A DNA stretch of 64,000 nucleotides from Epiperipatus broadwayi (GCA_028023455.1 JAQFVV010000049.1:2768036-2832035); one strand, 5' to 3'. Shown: positions 49,560-62,625, counted from the stretch's first letter. The notes: generated by a model not told the origin, from the sequence alone. Numbers and translations: made by a program.

Positions 49560-50165
49560 CATAAACATTCAAATATATATATAAAGTTACTTGTGTTTCA
49601 AATGTATATAAAATTCTTAAACTATCATTATTGGGTAATTAACAAATCTAGTCAGTAATGCTTTCTCCGTTATTTTTCTACGAAGCTGTTGGAAAGGTTT
49701 TTCATTTACATTGCGTTATATTTTTTCCTTGCCTGATATCCGGATTAGTAAGTCTATTTATTCACAGGATATGATATGATTTTGATATAATAATGCAGCT
49801 GAACATTTCTATTATAAGAGATTAAATAGAAGGGTTCACCAATTCATAAATATTTATGATGAAAGCTACTTAAATTATAATTGTGTGTGTTTTTTATAGT
49901 CAACACATTTGACTAACCCAGATTATAACGGGGCCTAAACAGATATTCATTTGTTGACCAATATTTGATTATAATTTGGACTGAATATGAATTAGCTGCT
50001 TTAAAAATACACAATGTTTAAAAATCCCCTGTTTCTAAAAAACTGTCAAGCTCCATCCAGATTTGAACTCAGGTCAAATAAGATACCATGGAGTTCTTTT
50101 CATTACATGTAAATGGTTAGGTATTAGAATCAGTTTATTTACTATTTAACTATAAGATTATCTAC
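49560..50165. other. AT-rich DNA with one possible minus-strand tRNA-like fragment
   Basis: At 50050-50066, minus, CCTGAGTTCAAATCTGG resembles a B box, but no convincing A box follows at the right distance. Otherwise nothing is recognised. Confidence 0.35.
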
Positions 50166-50169
50166 ATAA

Positions 50170-52640
50170 ATCACTGACACTTGGTGGCACTACTTTATGA
50201 AGAGTTTGGTTGTTTATAAATAGTTTCAAGGACCACTGTATAAAAATTGAAAACAATGTTGGAACAAGCACATATCCTTGTTTTCATTGTAAATGCTTCA
50301 CATTTTCCAAGAAATAACATTTTCTTTCATTCTATTAAGCAGAAGGTAAATAATATAAATAAACTTTGTTGAACAACTAACTAATTTTAAACAATGCTAT
50401 AGATCTGCTTCATTAATTTAGTCAAATACTTTGACTAACTCAATTAAAAAATATATAATTCATCTTTTGTTTTCTATATTTCTCTTGCATTTGTTTGGTG
50501 ATAAAAGTCATTGTCTATATATAATGCTCTTAGATTCTCTAAAATCACATTGAGTCTTTAGTAACCATTTATCTATAACTGGAAACAATCTATTCAAAAC
50601 CCTTCTTGGAAGTATAATAATGATATTCCATAATAATTAATACAAACTGGTCTATTTCTTTTCATTTTTAAAAATTGGAACAATAAAAGCATTCTTAAAA
50701 TTAACTGGCGCAAAACATTCCAATATATTTGAAACTAACATATATCATCACCTTTTCTATTTTTAAGATTTACTAGGAGCTCTTATTTCAGTAAGTTGGA
50801 TATTTATGTCAAATTCTAAATGAGTTGGTAAAATGGATATATTATTGAGTTATCAACTCAATTCTTATATCATTATTCAAAAGATGATCAAAATATTCCT
50901 TCCACTTGTTCAAAATATCAATATCATCAAATGAGAGAGTTCTATTTATAAATTTAATAAGATTGTGACTATTTCTCAGATCCGTGTATTGTTTTTTGTT
51001 GCATCAAAAAAAAAAAAAAATAGAATGATCAGGATCAACAAATATATATTTTTTACTGTCTTAATCCTGTCATTTTTATGACTATCACTAGATTTTTACC
51101 TTCAAATCTTATTTATTATTAAGTTTCACAATAAATTTATTTTTCTACTAAGCATAAAATATCATTTGCTTCTTTTTAATCAAATCACTAATAATAAAAC
51201 ATCAGAAAACTTCATAATTTTTTTTTAGTGAATCCAATAACTTATCTATTTGTTTCTGTAACACAATCTTTATGAGAATTCCGTGATTCTGTAAAATGAC
51301 AACCATGAAGGTTCAAATTTTAATGTTTATAGCTATTAAAATTTAGTATTTGTAGTAAGTAATTCTAGAATGAACATCAACTTTTTACTTTTTAATACAA
51401 CTATTTTAATTTTGTAACATATTGATGATGTATACAATAATCTGTATTTTAAAAGAAAAAGATGTAACCATTTTCACATGCATCTTAAATGTTTGTATAA
51501 TAGCCAAATGATGTAGTTTTTGATTATAGAGGGATCTCTCAAACCTTAACACAACACACGGAATTTATGAAGATAAAAGTGGCCATCTTATTTTTAATAT
51601 AAATTTTTTTATATATAGATGAATCCAAAGCATCTTGGCTTAAAAACATGAAGATATTATTTTCTTCACATTTAAATCCACTATTTCCTTTCATAAGATA
51701 ACCTACATGAAATCTTGTGATTTACAATGAGTTAATATTAAAATCTTTTAAATTGAAATATAGAAACCAATGTACCATTCTGATTATTTATCAAATGCAC
51801 AGAAAGTCTGTAATTAGAAAGGCTTTAATCTTTTTTCAAATATACCTTAAACATTTGTATAATTGCCAAACAATATAGTTTTTATCTATGAAGGACCTCT
51901 CAAACCTCAACACAAAATAGGGATTTTATAAAGATAAGACTGTCCATCTTATCTTTATCTGTAATTGTAAGTATTCACATAATAAAAAACTTCCCTTCTG
52001 ATTCTTAAGTATAATGTAATCTATTGAATGAATCATTGCTTTAGTATGTGCAGCCATAATTTTTATAGTGTTTTTTCTGCCTAAACAAAGTAGACAATCC
52101 ATATGTTGTGCAAAAACTCAATAACACATAGCATTTGAATTTGCAATATCATTACTATTATTTTCAATAAATGCATTAAAGTTTCCAAAAAGAAAAAATG
52201 GTCTTTTAATAGTATTTTAGTATTAATGTTACCCAGCAAGGAATAAAAGCTTTCTTTCTCTAAAGTCTTTAGATTTAATGTTGGAGCATGGGATCTAATA
52301 AAAGAGGCAATTGTACCATTGTGTAATACAGTTCTTAACATTATTTGTCTTTCAGAAATTATAGGAATAAAATATACTAAATTAGACTTTTACAATAAAT
52401 CTATCACCATACATTTTCTTTTCATAGATTGATTTGCTCTTTCTAAAAAATTATAGCTTCTAACCTGATTTAATATACTTTCTTTCTATGTGAGAAGGGT
52501 TTCACTAAGAGCAGCTACATCAATCTTAAATATTGATAGCTTCTTAGCAATCAATATTGTCTTTCATTCTGGTCTTTAAGTATTTGTATTAAGTAATTAT
52601 CACACATTCTGTGTACCTATATATTTTTAAAAAATATATT
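50170..52640 (-). pseudogene. Decayed LINE ORF2, third copy (different family)
   Basis: Right to left, SHAPTLNLKTLEKESFYSLL (about 52230-52300) resembles the endonuclease stretch before GDFN, which is itself frameshifted near 52170. IELVKVFD (about 50430-50460) corresponds to the first catalytic aspartate motif of the RT. QGYVLVPTLFSIFIQWSLK (50220-50280) corresponds to the QGCVLAPTLF type found in RTE and CR1/Jockey-like elements. All frames are broken by stops and indels. The wording of the RT motif separates it from the two L1/Tx1-like copies at 27-29 and 36-39 kb. Confidence 0.7.
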
Positions 52641-52754
52641 TTATTTTAATTTAAATTTGCATAAGTTTGATTGACTGTGTAATGAAGTAGTTTCTTTTTT
52701 CTCTATAATCTAAATATGAGTGCATGACAAATATATGCAATTTTAAATTGGGTT

Positions 52755-52860
52755 GTAGTATGATGGACAAAGATGCTGCTCAATGGTGCCGCTTACATGC
52801 TAAAGCACATAAAAATGCCGTTTAACCATGGCCGACACATTCGAACCCATGTTTTCTATA
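52755..52860 (-). repeat. tRNA-like fragment cut by the LTR element
   Basis: The minus strand carries GGGTTCGAATGTGTCGGCC (52837-52855), a good B box in a GC-richer block. The Gypsy element is inserted a few bases upstream of it (52865), so any A box was separated. I could not find one beyond the element's far end. Confidence 0.35.
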
Positions 52861-52869
52861 ATACAACAG

Positions 52870-53754
52870 TGTGGTGTATTCCTTACCAACTCAATGGAGG
52901 AACTCTCCCAAATAATATAATAATGAAATTATATTAGTCAAATAATATATATAACACATTTTTAATAGTGCAAAATTTGATTATATACACTTACACATAA
53001 TATATACATACATACATACATACATATCATATCATATATAGAAATATAGATAGTCTTAGTTTATAAATACATTTACAATACTCTTAAAATGACTGCCTAA
53101 AATTACAGTCCATTACCATATTTCTCTGTCAACAACTCAGCTAAATATGCTACACCTTTTAGAATATTAAACCCTGGTAGCATTTTAGGCTTACAAAATA
53201 AAATTATGATCAGGATGATCTGTTTTAAAACTAGTCAGATTTTTATATCTTCAGATCTGAGACTCTGGATTTATTCACTGACTGAAAACAATGACTTTCT
53301 ATAAATGATACCAGTTACTAGAACCCCAAAATTTACAAGCAAAAAAACACATTTTCCTACTGAAATACAGAGTTTATATAGTCCACAGTTTTTTCCTTTT
53401 TCTGATTTTTCTTATTACTTAAATTTCTTTGTCAAGAATTTAATTAATGTCATTTTCTAAATCTTCTATTTTAAGTTGTTTAATCTCTTCTCTAATCAGT
53501 TCTCAAACTTGATCTTCAATACTTTTTAATGCTCTGTAAAACTTTCTAATTACACAACTATTCTACTTTATTACTATAACCAATTTCACAAGTTTTACAT
53601 TATCTCTGTTGTCAATCAAATTTCTTAATATTTCTCTTTCCACTTTCTTTAATTTATATATTTATACTTTTCTTTATTTTTTTGTTACTTATATTTCTGG
53701 AGTATTCTTGTCAATATTTAAAATTAAATATTTATTCAATATATAAAGACTATA
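52870..53754 (-). repeat. 3' LTR of the Gypsy element
   Basis: This 885-base copy aligns along its whole length with 57572-57722 plus 58986-59717. It begins TGTGGTGTATTCC. The expected terminal CA has mutated to TA (ACTATA), while the partner keeps ACTACA. A local (CATA)n expansion is seen at 53007-53026. Confidence 0.88.
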
Positions 53755-53771
53755 CTTTCTCTTCTCACTCC
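53755..53771 (-). other. Polypurine tract
   Basis: CTTTCTCTTCTCACTCC directly abuts the LTR, so the minus strand reads a purine-rich tract immediately upstream of the 3' LTR. This is where plus-strand DNA synthesis is primed in LTR elements. Confidence 0.7.
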
Positions 53772-53989
53772 AGAAGTTACTATTGTTCCATCTACACAGA
53801 TCATTCCATCTGTCAAGTTTCCTTTAGTGTGCACAGACATTAGCAGATTTATTTTTTTCAAGTTTCACTTGAATTTCTACTGAATATTTCTCTTTTTTTT
53901 CTTGGTTAACTGGTTTTTCTTTATCTTTTATCTCTTTTATCATTCTGCATCTCCTGCATTGTGTAATATTTCCAGCTTACACTGGCTCT

Positions 53990-56900
53990 CTTTTTATCAT
54001 TTGATTAACATGATGTCTGTACCACACACCTTTTAGTCCACTAATCACATATATTTGATTTGACCTTATTTCATCTGTTATTCCACTGATCCATGTTTTC
54101 CTATTATATCCCTCACCCATACAGGCTCACCAATTTCAAATGATATACATGACTTCACATTTGGAACACTAATTTGTACATTGGAATATAAAACTGCTAA
54201 TTTAGTCCTTAGTTTACAATCACACATTACCTCTGCTGGTGATTTACCAGTCTTTGTAGATAGCATAAATGTGTGTAATGAATCTTGCATTTTTACATTA
54301 TTCTTTTTTTAAAAAACTTCACTAATTTCCTGTACTTTATTCTCCACAAATCCACTTGGCTGTGGGTGATATGATGGTATGCAAATGTGATGTATCCCAT
54401 AGGTACTAAAACTGGTGTAAATCCTCTCCACTAAAACCTATTCTATTATCCAATACTACCACTTACAGAAATGCTTGTATTGAGCAAACCATCTTCAAAC
54501 ATTTTTTTCCTAGGCACTAGTATTTTTCACTAAGTGGCATTCCATCCATTTTGAAAATGCATCAATTATTATCAGTAACATTTCCCCATTAACAGGTCTG
54601 TCATGATTAATATGCACTCTCTCCCATGCTTTTGTTGCTTTAGGCTAGGATGCAAAACATTTCACCAGCAATGCACTTTTTGACTGACATGCTGAACAAC
54701 ATTTAATGTGTATTGATTTGTGTCCATCAGACATAATCACACACCAAATCTTTTACATGCACTATGCCTGGATACCTTTCATGTGAAAATTTTAAAACCA
54801 TATCCCTCTCTGCAAACAGTATAAGAACTCTATACCCCATTACTATTCATCCTCTACAGATAGCCCAAAACCATACTGTCACATAACTAGGTCTAATTTT
54901 AGGCCAGCCTTAGTAAATTCAGTTCACCAAAATATCATATCCTTTTTCTTCCCTAGTCCAATTTTGGACTGTATTACCATTTAACACTTATGAATTCATG
55001 TTGTCAATATAATTAACTTAAATCTACCTATTGACTGATTGTTGATTAACTGGTAATCTTAACAATGTGTCTGCATGTGAGATGTCTTTACCACATTTAT
55101 ATTTTAATGTATAATTGTAGTCAGCTAACACATTCTGCCACCCTAACATGTGCTATCTTAAATGCAGGCACTGCATGGTCATTTTTTAAAATCACAAACA
55201 AAGGCTTATGATCTGTAATAATTTTAAAACTACACCCCAAAACAAACTGATATTTCTTAACTGCAAACATGATCACCAGTAATTTCTTACCAATTTGACT
55301 ATAGTTTCATTTTGCTTCTGACAATGTTCTAGAGACATATGTCAAAGGACACTCACAACTATCTAGAGGGTGAGATACTGTTACCCTTATTCCTAAGTCT
55401 GATGCATCTGTAGTGATCTTAACTTAACACTCACTGTTGAAATGCACAACCAGAATAGCTGATGAATGTTCTGACTTGATTTTTTGACCATACTCATCTT
55501 TTCCCTTTGCACAATAATTCATATAACAAATTTTTCAAGCATATCCTTATTCTTTAAATTAGCTTATTAGCCCTAAAAATGTCTGAAGCTGCTTGTCATT
55601 TTTTGGTCTTTCAGCATTTTTAACAGCCCTGATTTTATCACTTAAAATGTTTTCCTTTATCTGAAATGTTCTTCTCCAGAAAGTTTAGCTCTTGAGTCTT
55701 CCATACACATTTTAAAGGTTTAACTTAACCCCTGCCTTATTTAATTAATCACAAACTTTAAAAATTCTCAATCTTAACAATTCACTGGATATCACAGTTG
55801 TCAAAATATTGTCAGAGCATGGTGTTGCTCTTTTAAATGCTTGTAAAAATAAGTTTAACCTCACCTGAAAAATTTTTGGTGCTGTAGCAATTCCAAATGG
55901 TAAACAGTTACATTTGAACAGACCAAACAATTTCATTAACCTCAAGATTCTTTCTGATTTTTTGTTGCTTTAATTTGATGATAGGTGGAGTTAAGCTCAT
56001 GTTTCACAAAAAACTTTGCATTAGCAAACTCATTAAAAACTCTCTAATGTTAGGTATGAGATAAGCACCATTATTAAGATATTTATTCCCTATCACTCAG
56101 TAATAGTCACACATTCTGATTTAACCTTTAGGTTTTCTTAACACCCCATGGACATGACCCATTCTGTCCCTTTTATTGGGATTAACATGCCTTTAACCAT
56201 GAATGTTTTTAACTTTTCCTTGACTATATCCCTTTAAGAAAATGGAATCTTCCACAGCTTACAAATCACTGGCTGTGCATTTTTACTTAATTCTACTTTT
56301 ATTAATTGCAGCTCTTTTGTGAATAACTCAGTGTACATGTTTAACATTTTCTGCTTGATGGAAAATGTTTTTAACAATGGAAACCTTAATCCCTAACTCA
56401 TGAAACCAATCTCTACCAATTATGGGACTTATTTGCATACTTTGTCTCTGTATGAAATTGAAGCATTTACCATTCCAACTAACCTTAGTGAGTTTCCCCT
56501 TATATCTTTTACTTTGATATTGTTTTTTTTATTTAAAATTTTTACATTCTTCTGCTATTTTCTCTTATTGGCTTTCAGACACCAATGAAATACCCGAGCT
56601 GCTATCAATCACTATTTTAAGTCCTGTGCTACATATTTTAACTGTTAGTATAAATTGATTTTACCTGTGTTATGACATACTTGGTTTTATATTATCCTTC
56701 TTTGGCTTATATCCTCTTTGTTTGTATATGACTTTATCTTTTGACTTGGGTTTCTTGCAAACTGTTGTCAAATGACTTCTATTTTTGTAATTACAACAGC
56801 TTTCTCACCACCATACACAATTCTTTGCTAAATGTCCTATTATACTGCAACTAAAATATTTCCTTAATGGTATTGCTTCACTACTTGCTTTTGGCAGCAT

Positions 56901-57190
56901 ACTTTTTTTAGTTTTATAGACTGATGTTCTTCTCTCTTCTTCCACTTACTTCTAAATGCAAGGGTTTTCTCAATTATTAATTCATATGCAATCCTTTTTT
57001 GTTCACAAGTTCATATGATAACTTTGTTTCAGTTAACATTGCCTGTCTTAACTTTTTGTCCACCATTCCTCATAACAAATGATCCAACAATGCTCTTTAC
57101 CAAATTCACCATTCTGACAATTTTTTACTAGATGATGTAATCCTATGTCACAATCCTTTATCTCCATTCTCCTGTCTTCTATTTCATAGT
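53990..57190 (-). pseudogene. Gypsy gag-pol remnant
   Basis: Pieces in order on the minus strand are as follows. Zinc knuckles: YFSCSIIGHLAKNC and CNYKNRSHLTTVC (about 56755-56860; first Cys replaced by Tyr). Protease: KIVIDSSSGISLV (about 56585-56620; DSG altered to DSS). RT: GLFKCNCLPFGIATAPKIFQ (about 55870-55930). RNase H: KIITDHKPLFVILKND (about 55180-55230). Integrase core: WERVHINHDRPVNG and LLIIIDAFSKWMECH (about 54525-54640; the first catalytic Asp replaced by Asn). Integrase C-terminal part: LHTFMLSTKTGKSPAEVM and EPVWVRDI (54090-54290). The YxDD box region after 55800 is damaged. Frames are scattered and interrupted throughout. The coding length is shorter than usual for the family, so internal deletions are likely. 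Confidence 0.85.
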
Positions 57191-57550
57191 GCTACCCTAG
57201 CAATATGTTGAGATGGTCACAAGATTCTTATATATCACTGCCTTAGTTATACATCTGTCTAACAACTTAATAATTTCTATTACTTTTTTACCTGGCAAAC
57301 ATAACAGAATAATTACCTTCCTACTATTATCACTTGTGCTATTAAGCATAAAGAAATTTTCAAACTGTGTTAAGGACAAAGACTACTCCACTGCATTTCC
57401 TATTTTGAATTCTGAGATATTCACTTGTCCTATCAACATTTTACCCTTTAATTGTCATATCAATTGTTACAATTGATTGCCAATTCAACTCTTGCATGTA
57501 TTTTTTTATGTTCCCACTTAAATACTACATTCCCTATCATTTGTTTCAAA

Positions 57551-57571
57551 TTTCTATCTGCACCACTTTAT
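57551..57571 (-). other. Possible primer-binding site next to the 5' LTR
   Basis: On the minus strand, six bases after the LTR, TGGTGCAGATAGAAA begins with the TGG expected from pairing with a tRNA CCA end. I cannot assign the tRNA and the offset of six bases is unusual. Confidence 0.3.
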
Positions 57572-57722
57572 TGTGGTGTACTCACTGACAACTCAACTGA
57601 GAAACATTCCCAAATAATATATATATATATATATAATGAGATTATTTTAGTCAAACAATACATATTATGTTTCCAATATCACAAAATTTGAATATATGCA
57701 CTTACATGTAATCTATACATAC
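57572..57722 (-). repeat. 5' LTR of the Gypsy element, part 1
   Basis: It matches 52870-53015: TGTGGTGTACTCACTGAC, then CAACTGAGAAACATTCCCAA, through GCACTTACATGTAATC. Similarity stops at about 57722 and resumes at about 58986. Confidence 0.85.
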
Positions 57723-58985
57723 TGAGATGATTATGTGTCTCATGATGTACAATGACATAGTAGTGTGTGCATATATATAAAATTAAAGGAAAAATAGGTA
57801 TAAACACAGACAAAAAATTTTTGTAGATATTTTCTATATTATACTGGAATAATAGTTAAGGATTAAAAAATTTTAAATTTAAAAAATTATTATAAATTAA
57901 ATATGTAAAAAGTCTAATTAATATTTTATTAATTCTGATTTTGAAATTAAAACAAACATGTTTTCATGTTACAATAAATATACTGGTAATTATAAAATTA
58001 CACTATCCATTTTGATTAAACAATTTTTTTTTAAATTAAAGCCTGTATAACATATTTTGTTAAAAATCCTACAAAGTTATTTTTCAAAAAATTAAGGTGA
58101 ATTGAAAAGTCATTAATTTTTTTGAATCAAGATAAAAAAACTTACATTGAATTACTATGTTTTTTAACTCCACCCTGATTATAAAAAAATTGGAAAAAAG
58201 ATTAGAGCAGAGTTTTTCCTGATCATAACAGCATAATCACTATGAAGTTATAACTGAAGGTAAGGAACAATGAATCCTACTGCTGCTAGTAGTGCAACAA
58301 TGGTAGAATGTGAATTCAGGTCCAGATTTTATGTGGTTCATAGCTCATACATATCTGTGTATAAAACAACATAGAGACAGAATGGAGCTCACTGAATAGC
58401 ATTAATTACCTGAATTATACCTTTCCCAAAGATGACAATAAGCTTTGAAGGAGCCAGATTACCAAGAAATTACCATGTTATAAAACATTTTTAATAACAT
58501 GCAAAGAAGCACAGACAAAGGTACTGCAATGTGTATATAAAGAACTTACAGATATCAGATGGTTTTAAAAATAAATATTTTTTCACTAAATTATTCAACT
58601 AAATCTAGAATAATCATTTCCAGTCTTATTTATTAAAAGTAAAACTCTATAGTAAAAATAATGATTATTAAAATTTTTAAATTTAAAAGTAAAATGTCTC
58701 AAAACAAAGAATTGATTCATAAATAATTTTGTTTTAGAAAAATAAAAAATGAACTTAGAAAATCTTATTGTAAATGAAAAAAAACAATAAAGTCAAATGT
58801 TTTTTTAAGAAAAGAACTTTCCAAACTGAATCTCATGATAATTTTTTTTTATGAAAAATAATTTTTACCATTAGAAATAATGAATTAATTAATAACTTTG
58901 ATTCATATTATCTATTTGATTTTATATATACACACATACATTTGAATTTTATGTATATTTTTGACATTAAATTAATCTTACATCT
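57723..58985. other. 1.26 kb insertion within the 5' LTR
   Basis: This piece has no counterpart in the other LTR. It is AT-rich with a slightly less AT-rich core (58200-58520). I found no terminal repeats, target duplication or open frame that would identify it. It may be a fragment of an unrecognised element. Confidence 0.6.
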
Positions 58986-59717
58986 TTTGAAAATATAGGT
59001 ATATAGATAATATCAGTTTTTAAATACATTTAAAACACTCTTAAAATTTCTGTTCAAAAATTACAGTTCTTCATTTTCACATTTCTCTGTCAACATCTCA
59101 GCTAAGTATGTTACAATTTCCCCAATATTAAACCCTGATATCCCTTTAGGCATACAAAACAAAATTAAGATCAGTACAATCTGTTTTAAAACTAGTTGAG
59201 TTTCTATATATTTAGATCAGAGTCTCTGGGTTTACTCCATCACTGGAAATAATGACTTGCTGCAGAAAATACCAGTTACTAGAACATCAAAATTTACAAG
59301 TGAAGAAAAAAGCATATCACTGCCAAAGTACCGAGTTTATATAGACTGCAGATTTTTTCCTTGGCTGATTCTTCTTATTACTCAAATTCCTTTGTCAAGA
59401 ATTTAATTAATGTCATTTTCTGGATCTTCTATTTGAAATTGTTTAATTCTTTCTCTATTCAGTTATCAAACTTGCTCTTCAATACCTTTTAATCAGTCTG
59501 TAAAGAAACTTTTTAATTATACAACTATTCTATTTTTTTAATATTGCTAATTCCACAAGTTTTATATTATCTCTGTTGTCTATCAAATTTCTAAATACTT
59601 CTCTTTCCATTTTCTTTAATTTATACATTTAATCTTTATTTTTTTGTTTTTTTATACTTCTGGAGTATTCTTATCAATAATTAAAATTAAATATTTACTT
59701 AATGTATAAATACTACA
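58986..59717 (-). repeat. 5' LTR of the Gypsy element, part 2
   Basis: It aligns with 53030-53754, for example CTGTTTTAAAACTAGTTGAG against CTGTTTTAAAACTAGTCAGA, and TTTAATTAATGTCATTTTCT in both. It ends ACTACA, followed by the target duplication. Confidence 0.88.
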
Positions 59718-59722
59718 AACAG

Positions 59723-61450
59723 TAAGATAAATAATAAAAAATATATTTTATATACTAAAATTACTTAAAAGTCTAACATGGTATTTTTAAATGTTGACTA
59801 TCCAATGTGGTTATTTTTTACATAAAAAAATGTACAGTTAATGCTTAGCAAGTAAATCTAGACCTTTATTTATCCAATTTAGTCATAATTATAAGTTCCT
59901 ATTAGTGTCATATCTGATGTCACTATTACTTTGGTAATGTAAACAAAAGTCTTAATTTTATCATAATTTATTAAACTCATTATCTTTAATGTCAGATTTC
60001 CATTGTTTAAATGAATATTTACACATATCCACTTGCAAGAATTTCTTTATGAAGAAATTGTAGCATTTTTTGCAAAAATATTTTAGAATTATAGATAATA
60101 TTTAAATAAATATTTTAAAAATAAAAATATTACATATTTCAATAAATATTTAAGTTGCACATATTAAAATAATTCATTTTTTACATTGTTTATTTATTGA
60201 TTTATATCCTCATAATAAACAATCTGTTTATTTTAAATTAAAATGATAATTTAAATTAGTATTTTAAAATAGCACTCCTTTAAATTATAAAACATATAAA
60301 ATAAATAGAGAATAAATGTACATTCACATATATACATGTTTAAGTATTAAATTAAATTTATATTAGCTGTTCCAGACCATTTTAATATTACATATAAACT
60401 AACATGATAATTGCGTTGTTAATTTTATTTTAAATCATTCATTCACATATTTAAAACATTGGATGTTTTTACAATGCAATGCCTGTTTACTAAATTTTAA
60501 TTTAATGTGTGTGTTTACCTGAAAATCAATGTTACATTACTTTACCACAATTTCAAAATTTGATAGAAGAATTAAAAAAATATATATAGGAGGATGTATT
60601 TGAATTATGATCATTCTTATAAGAAGTATAACTTAAAATAATCATAAAATCATCCCTGCAGTAAGCTAATAAAATTTTAACTTATACCTATTAATATATA
60701 TATATTGTAACTAGGAAGGTCATATGAAGACTAAACAAATATTTAAAAAAAAGTGTATAAAAAAGACAAAACAAAAGCTCTATTATTTTTTTTAAAAAAT
60801 TATAAAATATGGTTAATAAAGAGTTATAATTTGTATTGAATGAAAATACATAACCTGTCCAATATATGATGTGTGTATATACAATATTAGACACATCAAT
60901 ATTAAAATATTTTATATAAAATTACTATTGTTGTTAGTTTGTTATAAATAATATAAAAAAGTAAGTATATTATTCTGGAGTATTAATTATTATTATTACA
61001 ATTTCTAAAATATTATTATTTGAGTTATCATTTATGTAAATAAGTGTATTTAAAAAATGCTAGATAGAATGCTGGGAAATAAGTAAAAAAATTATTGAAA
61101 TGATTACCTGATTAGTAAAAAAGCACAATTTTTGAATAACATAGATAGGAAGCAGACATTGAACCTAGAGACATGTATCTTTAAATCTTTTGTTTAAAAA
61201 CTGAAGTGGAATAATCATACATTTTAATAGAACAAAATTCAAAAACATGATTTTCTAAGACAATAAGATTGAAGGTGGAGTTTGTTATTTTCCCCCAAGA
61301 ATTCAGATGGAAAGCATACCATAAAACATAGCATGGAATAAGTAAAATGTATAACACAAATATTTCTTCAAAATTAATAGATATTTCATAATTTATAATA
61401 ATTGTTAATCAATTAGGAACCAAAAGAATATTGTTCAAAAACCAAGTTGA
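59723..61450. other. AT-rich DNA without recognisable gene
   Basis: Very AT-rich stretches with no open frame over 70 codons and no repeat boundary that I can define. Confidence 0.5.
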
Positions 61451-61452
61451 AT

Positions 61453-61590
61453 ATTTAAAGCTAATGTCTTGTGTTGTTAGCTGAGAGGTATCGCAGTCGC
61501 CATGCAAGCAAGTACTTGGTTGCAGACGGTTGTGGGTTCGCGTCCCAGCCGACGCCATGACATATGGAAAAAAAAAATTTAAAGCTAATG
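61453..61590 (+). mobile_element. Young tRNA-like SINE with perfect target duplication
   Basis: The insert 61467-61576 is flanked by the 14-base duplication ATTTAAAGCTAATG (61453-61466 and 61577-61590). The A box is TTAGCTGAGAGG and the B box GGTTCGCGTCC. The 3' end GCCGACGCCATGACATATGG plus an A-run resembles the end of the SINE at 24973 (GCCGATGCTTTGACACATG plus A-run). The anticodon-like loop CATGCAA differs, so the two may be subfamilies with different tRNA heads and a common tail. Confidence 0.87.
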
Positions 61591-61591
61591 A

Positions 61592-62376
61592 ATAATAATA
61601 ATTTCATTCAATTCTCACAATGTCAGTTTTGAAACAGATAATTGATTGTTATTATTGAATATTGCACCTTTCAGGTTAAATGAATAACAAATGATAATAT
61701 TATTTTATGTTTACTTTATGAAATTTTTTTTTCCTAAAGCATTCTATATAAATTATAACATCAATAATACTTTTATTTAACAAATGATTAACAAGCATAT
61801 GTGAACCTATTATAAAGTTATGGTACACATATTATTTGAGTTAAATTTTTATTCTTATTCATAGGATAGACATAAGATATTTAATAAATGACTATGATTA
61901 TAGTTATTAACTTTTGCTATGCATTAAATATTTTTAACTCAAGGCAAAGCAGATATATATATTGTACTGGATGAAAGCTTTTGGTTTCATATATTCTGAC
62001 CACAAGGGCGCCACTAGTCTGAAAATCGGAATTAGACATTTATTTTAAGGGTGGGCAGAATATACAAACATGAATGTGCTGAACTAAACCCAGGGAAATC
62101 AAAAGCACATGAATGTTATTCAGACTATTGAGAAAACACCGAGACAAATGTCAGCCAAAATAATTACAAGAACTTTTAAAATTTATTAAACATAATAACA
62201 AAATAAACACGAAAACTTGATCTACATTTTCTTAGCAGATCTTAACATTGAGTGTAGGTGAGCATTAATACGTTAAATACTCAAGAAGACAAGTTCATTT
62301 CTTATCTATAACATAATAAGGGTTTATATTTTCTTGCTAGCGGTTCACCAAACCAATTCCCTTTTCCCTAAAGAGA
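61592..62376. other. AT-rich DNA; small GC-richer patch at about 61990-62050
   Basis: ATTCTGACCACAAGGGCGCC and the following bases stand out in composition, but they give no readable frame and are not a known element to me. Confidence 0.4.
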
Positions 62377-62625
62377 TTTAATATACAAAATTAACAAACT
62401 GTATGACACACTTGAATGAGAAGCTATCAAGATACACAGAAATTATTACACGCTAAGTGCTTTCGAGGCCTTTTGCCTCATGTTCATAACGGTACTGTGA
62501 GCTGCAGTACCACTATGAATATGAGGCAAAAGGCCTTGAAAGCGCTTAGCGTGTAATAATTTCTGTGTATCTTGATAGCTTCTCATTCAAGTATGTCATA
62601 CGCTTTGTTAATTTTGTATATTAAA
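62377..62625. repeat. 249-base palindrome with GC-rich centre
   Basis: The arms 62377-62497 and 62505-62625 are nearly perfect reverse complements around a 7-base centre (TGAGCTG). They start TTTAATATACAAAATTAAC and include AGGCCTTTTGCCTCA and CACGCTAAG/CTTAGCGTG. The centre GGTACTG...CAGTACC is less AT-rich than the ends. No frame and no clear target duplication. Confidence 0.93.

Larger units (their letters stand above)
52865..59722 (-). mobile_element. Ty3/Gypsy-type LTR retrotransposon with target duplication
   Basis: Both LTRs start TGTGGTGTA and the right one ends ACTACA. The 5 bp duplication AACAG lies directly outside (52865-52869 and 59718-59722). The internal part (53755-57571, 3.8 kb) reads on the minus strand gag zinc knuckle, protease, RT, RNase H and integrase, which is the Gypsy order. 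The LTRs differ at perhaps one base in five, all coding frames are broken, and the right LTR holds a 1.26 kb insertion. This is an old, dead copy whose ends survived unusually well. No envelope-like frame was seen. Confidence 0.9.

Noticed and set aside
54078-57571. Endogenous retrovirus rather than Gypsy retrotransposon
   Set aside because: No envelope-like frame is present and all motifs fit a metazoan Ty3/Gypsy retrotransposon.
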